This document shows positions 1 to 5,929 of a stretch of DNA of 6,843 nt, piece by piece (within the stretch, counting starts at the first letter, position 1; each line of letters starts with the position of its first letter). Both the position numbers and the translations under genes were made by a program. Origin of the DNA: Deltaproteobacteria bacterium (GTDB lineage Bacteria > Desulfobacterota > Desulfobulbia > Desulfobulbales > SURF-16); assembly GCA_029939635.1 (NCBI GenBank), contig JAOZSN010000151.1, forward strand, positions 1 through 6,843. Reading direction: 5' to 3'. The notes below the pieces were generated by a model. That model did not search any database and had not been told where the DNA came from. It saw nothing but the letters and a program-made list of their open reading frames with translations.

Positions 1-2241
1 CAGGGCATTGGTTTCATCACCGTTAAAGATATCACCATGGCTATCCACCTGACCAGCTGCCAGATATTGCAGATCTGCCCCCAGTAACGGGTTGACGCCG
101 ATGGTGGAGGCATCATGGCCAGTGAAGAAGGTGTTGATACCGGCGGTGGCCAGGAAGTTTGAGGTGTCCCCGCCAAAAGCAAAGTTGTGAGTGGCGTCCG
201 GTGTTAAAACCAGCTTGCCATCCACCACACTTGCCTCTACCCAGGAGGGTGAAACTCCGCTGGCATTTTCTATGGAGATGTTAATCGCCGCTGCTACATC
301 ACCCAGGGTATAGGCGCGTTCCATGGGTATTTCCACTGGTTGGGGCAGGGCCATGGTATCGTCTGTGTTGTAAAGCCAGATGTTGAAGCTACCGCCGTCG
401 GTGATGAGTTCGTCCGAGTAGGCGTAGCCCATCATGGAAGCGGCCACACTGCCATCGCTGGTCTTAAAAACGATTTTGCCATCGCCAGCCGGGTCATTGG
501 GCGAGACACCGCCACCTAGGCCAAGATGGGAGAGAAAGGTGTCATCTGGGCCGGCATCAATCTCTATGGCTCCATCATGGTTGAAAAGGCTTAATTCGCC
601 TGTATTATGGGTAGCATCAGCAGTAAAGGTAGCATTGCTCAGACCCAGTTTCTGCTCGGTGGGGTAGATAGCGGCTGCGGTGTTAGTTTCAATTTCAGCA
701 ATGATGATGCGCGATTCATCACCACGGTTGGTATTGTGCAGGACAATGGAGTTAAGGACACCACCGTTAATTCCCGTACCCACATCTGCCTGAATGGTTA
801 TTTTAGGGATATTTTCAGGATCAGTAACATTGTTGTAGCCAGTGGTGGGATGGTTAATGGCATCGTTAATGGCATCGACCAAATTGGCCGCCAGCACAGC
901 AGGGTCGTCATCATCGAGCCCTGCACCATCCACATCTACGGTGTAATCAACGATGACACCGTTGACGGCAAAACTGATCTGCAAACCGTTTTCAGCACCA
1001 GTCATGGCTGTTACCGCATCTCCTGCCACCAGGGTGGTCATCCGGGCCTTAACATCGCTTAATGAATCATTGATGGCCTGGGCGGCATTAAAGGTTTTAC
1101 CCATAGCCAGTCCTTCCACAGGTACGGCTCCGGCAATATGGCCCACCTCGCGGTCATTAATGGTAAAGGCACCAGCCGGAATCTCTTCAATGGCAGTGGT
1201 GGTATCCACCGTGGAATGAAGCAGGGTAGTGTTAGTTGCCACATCAACGCTGGTTAGCTCGTCGGAGAAGCGAACCAGGCCCACCCCTTGGGTATGGAGC
1301 TGATTTACCTCACGGATGAGAGAATTGCCTAAGGCATTGAGACGGCCCAGGTAATTTTCCGGCTGACCCTCGATGAGCAAGGAGTGTACCTCCATCCAGC
1401 CACCGATCTTGCCACCTAAATTTTCTCCATGGCCAATGGTTGTTTTTGTCTGCGTGCCGGAGGATTTGCCGGAGAGCCATTTCAGCTCGTTATCAGACCA
1501 TTTTACTGACCATGCTTCATTATTTTCCACCAGGGAATGACCATCTTTAAGCAGGATGGTGTAGGCGCCGGAGTCCATCTCAAAATAATTGATGTCAACA
1601 AATTGCCCCAGTTCCTTGGTGAGCTGATCACGTTGGTCACGCAGGTCGTTCTGCTTTTTCATGTCACTCTCTGAGCTGTAAATCTGCATATTGAGGTCAG
1701 CGATCTGCTGGGTAAGGGAGTTAACATCCAAGACAGAAGCTTTCAGGTTTGAATTAATATCCTCCCGCGACTGGGCAATTTCTGACGTCATGATATGGAG
1801 CTGCTCATTGATAAGCTCTGCCTTTTGCACCACGGTTTGCCGAGCTGAGATAAGCTCAGGGTTATCGGCCAGATCCTGCCAGCTGGACCAAAATTCACTC
1901 AATAATTCATTTACTGCCATGCCGGGTGCCTCATTGAAGGCTGTTTCCACCACGCGCATTGATTCATACTGGGCCTGAAGGTCACTTAGGGTGGACTCTT
2001 GGGAAACCAAGCGTTCAACCATGAAGCGGTCATAGTTGCGAGAGACTTCCTGGGCCCGGACACCATTGCCGAAATAACCAACTCCAGAGGGACTGGCATA
2101 GCTGGTGGTCAAATCAAGGGACTGCCGGGTATAACCCTCGGTATTGACGTTGGCCACATTATGGCCAGTAACACCAATGGCCATTTGGTGGGCCAATAAG
2201 GCCTCTTTGGCAATATTAAGGACGCTTGAGATTCCGGGCAT
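1..2241 (-). CDS. flgK: Flagellar hook-associated protein 1 (HAP1), 3' end missing
   Basis: FlgK forms the first hook-filament junction ring at the hook tip. I translated the minus strand from the ATG at 2241-2239 and found 747 codons without a stop to the window edge, so the C-terminus lies outside. Residues 15-40 carry the conserved N-terminal block of rod/hook/HAP proteins (GVTGHNVANVNTEGYTRQ at 23-40). Residues 274-287 (NLGGKIGGWMEVHS) and HTQG at 316-319 are FlgK-like D1 segments. About residues 325-700 form an enlarged variable region with DAIN-type motifs. GINTFFTGHDAS at 701-712 is the block that usually precedes the C-terminal D1/D0 helices. A good Shine-Dalgarno (AGAAGG, 2250-2255) sits 8 bases before the start. 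It lies 25 bases after flgN, its presumed export chaperone gene. The Salmonella protein is about 550 residues, so this one is clearly long. An exact 12-bp in-frame duplication lies at 853-876. Confidence 0.95.
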   Translation of the reverse strand, partial: MPGISSVLNIAKEALLAHQMAIGVTGHNVANVNTEGYTRQSLDLTTSYASPSGVGYFGNGVRAQEVSRNYDRFMVERLVSQESTLSDLQAQYESMRVVETAFNEAPGMAVNELLSEFWSSWQDLADNPELISARQTVVQKAELINEQLHIMTSEIAQSREDINSNLKASVLDVNSLTQQIADLNMQIYSSESDMKKQNDLRDQRDQLTKELGQFVDINYFEMDSGAYTILLKDGHSLVENNEAWSVKWSDNELKWLSGKSSGTQTKTTIGHGENLGGKIGGWMEVHSLLIEGQPENYLGRLNALGNSLIREVNQLHTQGVGLVRFSDELTSVDVATNTTLLHSTVDTTTAIEEIPAGAFTINDREVGHIAGAVPVEGLAMGKTFNAAQAINDSLSDVKARMTTLVAGDAVTAMTGAENGLQISFAVNGVIVDYTVDVDGAGLDDDDPAVLAANLVDAINDAINHPTTGYNNVTDPENIPKITIQADVGTGINGGVLNSIVLHNTNRGDESRIIIAEIETNTAAAIYPTEQKLGLSNATFTADATHNTGELSLFNHDGAIEIDAGPDDTFLSHLGLGGGVSPNDPAGDGKIVFKTSDGSVAASMMGYAYSDELITDGGSFNIWLYNTDDTMALPQPVEIPMERAYTLGDVAAAINISIENASGVSPSWVEASVVDGKLVLTPDATHNFAFGGDTSNFLATAGINTFFTGHDASTIGVNPLLGADLQYLAAGQVDSHGDIFNGDETNAL
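853..876. repeat. Perfect 12-bp tandem duplication inside flgK
   Basis: The 12-mer GTTAATGGCATC occurs twice in direct succession (853-864 and 865-876) with no mismatch. On the coding strand it encodes DAIN twice (FlgK residues 456-463) with identical codons. Because 12 is a multiple of three, copy-number change keeps the frame. It lies in the variable, surface-exposed middle of FlgK. Confidence 0.9.
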
Positions 2242-2266
2242 GGTGAATACCTTCTATCCTTGTAAC

Positions 2267-2764
2267 CTATACTGCTCTTGAGATCAGGGCAGGGCTACGG
2301 TTAACAGCCTTACCAAGACCACGAGCTGAGTATATTGGCTCGGTGCCGACGTTATCGCTGATCAAGCCAATGGCATCGTTGATATATTGTAAGGTGTCAT
2401 TGGTAAAGTTATAGTTAACGTAGTTTTTTTCATCAATCTGTTTGCGGAGATTGGCCAGGATGGTACGAACCTCATCCAGCTCTGAGGCCTCTGGTGCTGG
2501 CAATGTGCTGGCGAAATCGCTTAGTTTTATGGCTGTTTCTCGTGTCTCCGGCAACATATCCTGCATTGTTTCCTGGATCTGCTCATCGAGGTAGGTGATC
2601 TGACGGATACCTGATTCCTTCTGCTTACTGATCTTCATGAGCTGAGCCATGCCCATAACTTGCAGGGCAGCCTGTTCCTGATCCAGTAAATACACAAAGG
2701 AGCGGGCCAATTTGGTCTGGCGCTCCAGGGAGTCCATGAGTTTGTTGTAATGGGGAGTAGTCAT
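2267..2764 (-). CDS. flgN: FlgN-family flagellar export chaperone
   Basis: FlgN proteins are small cytoplasmic, mostly helical chaperones that hold the hook-associated proteins FlgK and FlgL before export by the flagellar type III apparatus. This 165-residue protein is highly charged, has no signal peptide or membrane segment, and looks like a long helical coil: LLDQEQAAL around 26-34, a K/E-rich stretch at 45-66 and LRKQIDEKN at 106-114. Its end (YSARGLGKAVNRSP at 145-158) resembles the tail often seen in FlgN-like proteins. The family diverges strongly in sequence, so the call leans on length, helical composition and position directly before flgK. The start has an AAAAGGA Shine-Dalgarno (2771-2777) that overlaps the stop codon of the preceding gene; only 11 bases separate the two genes, so coupled translation is likely. 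Confidence 0.8.
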   Translation of the reverse strand: MTTPHYNKLMDSLERQTKLARSFVYLLDQEQAALQVMGMAQLMKISKQKESGIRQITYLDEQIQETMQDMLPETRETAIKLSDFASTLPAPEASELDEVRTILANLRKQIDEKNYVNYNFTNDTLQYINDAIGLISDNVGTEPIYSARGLGKAVNRSPALISRAV

Positions 2765-2775
2765 TATTTTTCCTT

Positions 2776-3075
2776 TTAGCCTTCGGACTTCGGCCTATCT
2801 TTCGCTAACTCTTTATAAAGCATCTCACCAAGCCCTGTACCTCGACCCGTGGCCATCTCTTTGGACAACTCTTCATCCAACATGGATTGAAACATCTCTT
2901 CACCGTAACTTTTAGCAAAGAGACTATCTTCTTCCTGGGGGAGACTGTTGCGCATGGCGGTGAGCATCTGATTGGTAATCAGTGACTCAAAGTCAGCACA
3001 GGCCTGCCGTAACGCCTTGTCTGTTTTTTGACCCTGGTTGGCCATCATGGCTATATGTTGGTTGCTTATTTTCAT
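2776..3075 (-). CDS. flgJ: Rod-binding protein, FlgJ N-terminal domain only
   Basis: This 99-residue protein matches the rod-binding (rod cap) domain of FlgJ, which promotes polymerisation of rod subunits in the periplasm. The typical pattern is visible: ACADFESLITNQMLTAMR at 25-42, an acidic linker at 45-50, SYGEEMFQSMLDEELSKEMA at 56-75 and a GTGLGEMLYKEL end at 79-90. Enterobacterial FlgJ is about 310 residues and carries a C-terminal peptidoglycan hydrolase; that domain is absent here, as is usual in deltaproteobacteria and several other groups, so another enzyme must open the wall for the rod. It has no cleavable signal, consistent with export through the flagellar apparatus. A Shine-Dalgarno AGGAAGG (3087-3093) lies 11 bases before the ATG and 5 bases after the flgI stop codon. 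Confidence 0.9.
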   Translation of the reverse strand: MKISNQHIAMMANQGQKTDKALRQACADFESLITNQMLTAMRNSLPQEEDSLFAKSYGEEMFQSMLDEELSKEMATGRGTGLGEMLYKELAKDRPKSEG

Positions 3076-3098
3076 TACAATCTTTACCTTCCTGCTGT

Positions 3099-4163
3099 TT
3101 AAATTATCTGTAAATCTGCCTGCAGGGCACCGGCCGCCTTAATTGCCTGGAAGATAGCCATAAGGTCACGAGGAGTAGTGCCCACGGCGTTAATGGCCTG
3201 AACTATCTCACCCAAGTTTACCCCTTCTTTCAGATAAATAAGGTTCACCTCCTCCTGGTTAGCCTTAATAATATCGTCATCAGCTTTGTTCCAGTATGGT
3301 TGGCTGCTCACCTTGATATTAAGGTTACCGTGGGCCACAGCTACTTCGGTGATTTGAATATTTGCCCCCATAACAATGGTGCCGGTACGCTCATCAATTA
3401 TTATCCTGGCCATTTCATCCTGCTTGACATTGATGTTTTCCAAGGTAGCGATAAGGGCTATTTCATTTTTCTGAAATTTATTTGGAACTGTTATGATTGC
3501 CGAACTGCCATCTTTGGCTTTGGCGTACGGCCCTGCCAGCTCTTTGTTGATGGCATCAACCATTCTGGACATGGTGGTGAAGTCTGGTGAATTCAGAGAG
3601 AGGGTAATTGTTTCTTTGCCAGTAAATGACACGGGCACCTCGCGCTCCACCGTGGCTCCATTAGGGATTTTGGCGACATTTACATGGTTTTGCTGAAGGC
3701 CACCACCTGCTGGTATGCCTTTAATCGCGAAGCCACCAATACTGACAGAGCCTTGAGCTATGGCGTAAATCTTGCCATCAAGTCCTTTTAATGAGGTGGC
3801 CACTAAGGTTCCACCTTGCAGGCTGCTGGCATCACCCAAGGAAGAGAGGGTGACATCAATGGTCTGGCCTGTCTTGGCAAAGGCTGGCAGTTTAGCTGTA
3901 ACCAGAACACCGGCAACATTCTTGACCTTAAGGTCAGCCGGATTGACATGGACGCCCATGTTTTCCAGCATATTAACCATAGCCTGGCTGGTGAAGGGGG
4001 CCTTGCTGCCATCTCCTGTACCGTCCAGACCAACCACCAGGCCATAGCCCACTAGTTGGTTATCGCGCACTCCTTTCACTGCGGCCATATCTTTGAGGCG
4101 GGCCGCCTGTACTGTGCTGGTACAGGTCAGGAAAATAAGAATGTATGGTAGGAGTCGTTTCAT
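3099..4163 (-). CDS. flgI: Flagellar P-ring protein FlgI
   Basis: FlgI polymerises around the distal rod in the peptidoglycan layer to form the P ring, the rod bushing. The 354-residue product begins with a Sec signal peptide (KR, hydrophobic 4-13, likely cleavage after VQA at 18-20) and continues with the family-typical ARLKDMAAVKGVRDNQLVGY at 21-40 and GLVVGLDGTGDGS at 41-53. Further hallmarks are PNGATVEREVP at 167-177, RIIIDERTGTIVMGANIQ at 253-270, VAHGNLNIKV at 276-285 and a LQADLQII end. Full length for the family. The mature part has no cysteine; the only Cys is residue 14 in the signal peptide. The Shine-Dalgarno is weak (GAGA, 4172-4175). A sigma-54-type promoter lies just upstream at 4200-4215, so flgI may be the first gene of a sub-transcript running into flgJ, flgN and flgK. 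Confidence 0.97.
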   Translation of the reverse strand: MKRLLPYILIFLTCTSTVQAARLKDMAAVKGVRDNQLVGYGLVVGLDGTGDGSKAPFTSQAMVNMLENMGVHVNPADLKVKNVAGVLVTAKLPAFAKTGQTIDVTLSSLGDASSLQGGTLVATSLKGLDGKIYAIAQGSVSIGGFAIKGIPAGGGLQQNHVNVAKIPNGATVEREVPVSFTGKETITLSLNSPDFTTMSRMVDAINKELAGPYAKAKDGSSAIITVPNKFQKNEIALIATLENINVKQDEMARIIIDERTGTIVMGANIQITEVAVAHGNLNIKVSSQPYWNKADDDIIKANQEEVNLIYLKEGVNLGEIVQAINAVGTTPRDLMAIFQAIKAAGALQADLQII

Positions 4164-4199
4164 AGTTTTGGTCTCTATTTGCAGTTGTCTATTGTAGAT

Positions 4200-4215
4200 A
4201 GCAAAGGATATGCCA
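4200..4215 (-). promoter_or_regulatory. Sigma-54 (RpoN) -24/-12 promoter candidate for flgI
   Basis: The minus strand reads TGGCATATCCTTTGCT. Against the RpoN consensus TGGCAC-N5-TTGCW this matches TGGCA and TTGCT with the exact GG-N10-GC spacing; the bases that differ are the CG after TGGCA, here TA. The GC falls at 4202-4201, so transcription would begin near 4189, leaving a leader of about 26 bases before the flgI ATG at 4163. It lies inside the longest gene-free gap of the window, facing the right way. RpoN control of ring, rod and hook genes is known in many bacteria with polar flagella. It would let flgI-flgJ-flgN-flgK be transcribed apart from the upstream genes. The match and position are read from the sequence; activity is inferred. 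Confidence 0.75.
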
Positions 4216-4286
4216 AAGTTTTTTTAATGAGTGTTTTTATGGTGTTAGGGGTTCATCACCCTTGGTAATCATGTGGCATCGGCATA

Positions 4287-4301
4287 TTTTGCCGGGCAAA
4301 A
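4287..4301. promoter_or_regulatory. 15-bp palindrome, possible activator site upstream of the sigma-54 promoter
   Basis: TTTTGCC and GGCAAAA form a perfect 7-bp dyad around one central G. Its centre (4294) is about 105 bp upstream of the transcription start predicted from the sigma-54 site at 4200-4215. Enhancer-binding activators of RpoN usually bind palindromes 80-150 bp upstream, so the geometry fits an activator site. A one-base loop makes it a poor RNA hairpin (6 pairs at most with a 3-base loop), and no T run follows on the minus strand, so a terminator is unlikely. Only one copy is visible, so the activator reading stays tentative. Confidence 0.4.
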
Positions 4302-4353
4302 AATAAGTTTCCGGTGTCGGGGTTCAGGAACAGCGCTACCCTGACAACTGACG

Positions 4354-5037
4354 TTAAAACGGCCAGACCATATCTACCCCACGGGCCAGCCAGCCTGGTT
4401 GCTGTTTGTCGCTGATTACACCAGTACCGGAAAGTTCGATGCGGGCATTAGCAATATGGGTCGATTTTACCGAGTTATTGGGGGAAACATCATCTGGGCG
4501 CACCAGGCCAGAGATGATAATGAATTGGGTCTCGTTATTGATGCGAACCTCACGATAGCCCTGAATGAGCAGGTTGCCATCCATGGTGACCTCAATGATT
4601 CGGGCTGAAATGGTGGCCGTGGCAGAGCTGTCACGCTTGGTTTCACCCTCGCCTTTAAAGTCATTGGTCAGGCTGACGCTTAAGGCGTCATTAGCACCGG
4701 GGGCGGTGAATTTCATCCAGTCAGCTATGGAAAAAATATTGGTTATATTGCCTTTTACTGAGGAGTTACGTTTGGTGTTGGTATTGGCTTTATTCTTGGC
4801 ACTGGTGTTCTCTATAATATCCACCAGGACAATATCTCCCACCTTATGAGCACGACGGTCGCGGTAGAGATCCGTGGCATGGGCCGAGAAGATAGAACCC
4901 TCTGGCGGTGTAAGCCGTTCTGTCTGCACCTCAGGAAGACCATGGCGAGGCGGTAGGGCGGTGCTTTGCTGAGGGTTTGAGCCCGTCACGCAGCCGACCA
5001 GTAGCAAGGGGAGAAAGATGAGATGTATTATTTTCAT
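4354..5037 (-). CDS. flgH: Flagellar L-ring lipoprotein FlgH
   Basis: FlgH is an outer-membrane lipoprotein that assembles on the P ring to form the L ring, letting the rod pass the outer membrane. The 227-residue protein (Escherichia coli form about 232) has a lipoprotein signal with lipobox L13-V14-G15-C16; Cys16 would be lipidated. The family pattern follows: GSIFSAHATDLYRDRRAHKV at 47-66, VGDIVLVDIIENTSAKNKAN at 66-85, FKGEGETKRDSSATATISAR at 127-146, then GNLLIQGYREVRINNET at 154-170, SGLVRPDDVSPNNSV at 176-190 and a terminal GWLARGVDMVWPF. The Shine-Dalgarno AGAGGT (5045-5050) is 7 bases before the ATG and is built from a repeat unit (GGTTACC, 5041-5047, minus strand) of the array in the upstream gap. 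Large gaps lie on both sides: 130 bases to flgA and 190 to flgI. Confidence 0.97.
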   Translation of the reverse strand: MKIIHLIFLPLLLVGCVTGSNPQQSTALPPRHGLPEVQTERLTPPEGSIFSAHATDLYRDRRAHKVGDIVLVDIIENTSAKNKANTNTKRNSSVKGNITNIFSIADWMKFTAPGANDALSVSLTNDFKGEGETKRDSSATATISARIIEVTMDGNLLIQGYREVRINNETQFIIISGLVRPDDVSPNNSVKSTHIANARIELSGTGVISDKQQPGWLARGVDMVWPF

Positions 5038-5040
5038 GGG

Positions 5041-5112
5041 GGTAACCTCTTTACTGCGGTTATCAGTTACAAGTTATCAGTTGCCAGTATCAGTCGTCAG
5101 TTATCAGGTGTT
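5041..5112. repeat. Degenerate tandem 7-base repeats, left block of the flgA-flgH gap
   Basis: From 5058 the plus strand splits into successive 7-base units of the form RGTTAYC: GGTTATC, AGTTACA, AGTTATC and AGTTGCC, then a 6-base AGTATC (5086-5091), AGTCGTC, AGTTATC (5099-5105) and a decayed AGGTGTT. A further unit in the opposite sense (GGTAACC, 5041-5047) overlaps the flgH Shine-Dalgarno. The array is non-coding. No mobile-element ends or encoded protein were seen. It resembles in type the short heptanucleotide tandem repeats known from some other bacterial genomes, though relatedness is not implied. Confidence 0.75.
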
Positions 5113-5135
5113 GGTTTCTGTGTTGTAACTCAACG

Positions 5136-5167
5136 GGTAACTGATAATTGGTAACCGGCAACTGTAG
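5136..5167. repeat. Degenerate tandem 7-base repeats, right block, inverted to the left block
   Basis: The plus strand reads GGTAACT, GATAATT, GGTAACC, GGCAACT and GTAG up to the flgA stop codon; these are the same 7-base units as in 5058-5105 but in the opposite orientation. Bases 5059-5070 and 5137-5148 pair in 11 of 12 positions, and 5098-5107 pairs with 5141-5150 in 9 of 10, so the gap transcript could fold into a long hairpin. The block begins immediately behind the flgA stop in the direction of transcription. Confidence 0.7.
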
Positions 5168-5914
5168 TTAAAAATCCACCTCAACCAAACCACTCTCCAC
5201 CACCCGGGCGATAATGATTTTGCGGCTCATCAGGTTTTTGACCCGCACAGTGTCATCTTTGGCTCCCTGGTTGCGCGCCTCTCCTTGTACCGAGACCTGG
5301 AGGTTTTTTGTGCTGGCACGGATGGTGACTAGATCGCCACGTTCGATCAGGGGCATTTTTTTAAGGTTTCTGGCAAAGAGCACCGCACCGCTGCGAAGGT
5401 TGGTGGTGAGCCGTTGGCCTATGGCCGCCTCTTTGCTCGGGATCAGGTCATGGGCAAACATGGTGAGGTCACGGCGAGCCACGGCCAGGTCATCTGGGCT
5501 TATAATGGTATGGCGTGGTAGGCGGCGGCTGGTAATAATGATGTCTCCATAGCGGTGCACATCACCATGCATCTTCACCTTGGCCTTGGGTTGGCCATCA
5601 ATGGTGAGCAGGAGGCTTATATTTTTTTGGCCCAGAAGACCGCCATGATCTTGGCTGAGAATTTGATAGCTCACCTGACCCATGGGGAGGTCAATCTGAG
5701 CCGGAATGGAGGAAAAATTTTTAATCTCTAGATCTGTTGCTGGCCAGGGGCTATCCTTGGTGACCACCTCACGAAACATGGCAGCCATCTCATCACTGGT
5801 CAGGCTGAGATCGGTGGCTTGACTAGCAGTGGCAAAACAAGCACAGGAAAGAAAGATCAGCACTATAGATAAATAATTTCGCATATTCACAAACCTACAT
5901 ATCGGGATTAGCAT
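5168..5914 (-). CDS. flgA: Flagella basal-body P-ring formation protein FlgA
   Basis: FlgA is the periplasmic chaperone that helps FlgI assemble into the P ring. The frame gives 248 residues. A hydrophobic signal region spans about residues 14-30 (YLSIVLIFLSCACFATA), with likely cleavage near ASQA at 30-33. The C-terminal half carries the SAF/FlgA fold: TSRRLPRHTIISPDDLAV at 128-145, IGQRLTTNLRSGAVLFARNL at 165-184, IERGDLVTIRA at 190-200 and the closing GEARNQGAKDDTVRVKNLMS at 211-230. Two starts are possible. ATG 5914 has AGGTG 5 bases upstream and lies 15 bases after the flgG stop; I chose it for its ribosome site. ATG 5884 (residue 11) has AGGTT 7 bases upstream and gives a shorter, more classical signal peptide starting MRNYLS. 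The N-terminal half is weakly conserved, as usual in this family. Confidence 0.93.
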   Translation of the reverse strand: MLIPICRFVNMRNYLSIVLIFLSCACFATASQATDLSLTSDEMAAMFREVVTKDSPWPATDLEIKNFSSIPAQIDLPMGQVSYQILSQDHGGLLGQKNISLLLTIDGQPKAKVKMHGDVHRYGDIIITSRRLPRHTIISPDDLAVARRDLTMFAHDLIPSKEAAIGQRLTTNLRSGAVLFARNLKKMPLIERGDLVTIRASTKNLQVSVQGEARNQGAKDDTVRVKNLMSRKIIIARVVESGLVEVDF

Positions 5915-5919
5915 TCTGA

Positions 5920-5924
5920 CACCT
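5920..5924 (-). promoter_or_regulatory. Ribosome binding site that favours the upstream flgA start
   Basis: AGGTG on the minus strand lies 5 bases before ATG 5914, matching the core of the anti-Shine-Dalgarno pairing at good distance. A competing AGGTT at 5892-5896 serves the in-frame ATG 5884, 7 bases away. The first is the better match, but the second start yields the cleaner signal peptide. Confidence 0.5.
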
Positions 5925-5929
5925 AATCA

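Larger units (their letters stand above)
4164..4353. other. 190-base intergenic region between flgH and flgI
   Basis: This is the longest gene-free stretch of the window. It holds the sigma-54 promoter candidate (4200-4215), a short A/T run (4219-4226), the 15-bp palindrome (4287-4301) and a weak 5-bp dyad with an 11-base loop (4324-4328 with 4340-4344). Right behind the flgH stop the minus strand reads CGTCAGTTGTCAGG, a decayed relative of the 7-base repeat family. I see no open frame with a credible ribosome site here and no convincing terminator. Confidence 0.7.

Noticed and set aside
607..1062. 151-codon open frame on the plus strand
   Set aside because: It lies wholly antisense to the unbroken flgK frame, has no good ribosome site and its protein resembles no known family; it is a compositional shadow.
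1059..1247. Minus-strand 62-codon frame that might suggest a broken flgK
   Set aside because: The true flgK frame is open through this region when read triplet by triplet from 2241 to 1, so there is no frameshift.
1691..1978. 95-codon open frame on the plus strand
   Set aside because: Antisense to the conserved N-terminal part of flgK, with no independent sign of coding.
3300..3590. 96-codon open frame on the plus strand inside flgI
   Set aside because: Antisense to well conserved FlgI sequence; the frame follows from FlgI codon use.
3763..3776. Second GC-N10-CC (sigma-54-like) spacing on the minus strand, within flgI
   Set aside because: The -12 block reads TACGC rather than TTGC and it lies inside conserved coding sequence, so chance is likelier.
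4324..4344. Possible terminator hairpin after flgH
   Set aside because: The stem has only 5 bp with an 11-base loop, and the nearest T run on the minus strand is over 20 bases further on.
5038..5167. Remnant of an insertion sequence in the flgA-flgH gap
   Set aside because: The gap has repeats but no transposase fragment, no target-site duplication and no long terminal inverted repeats; simple 7-base repeats explain it better.
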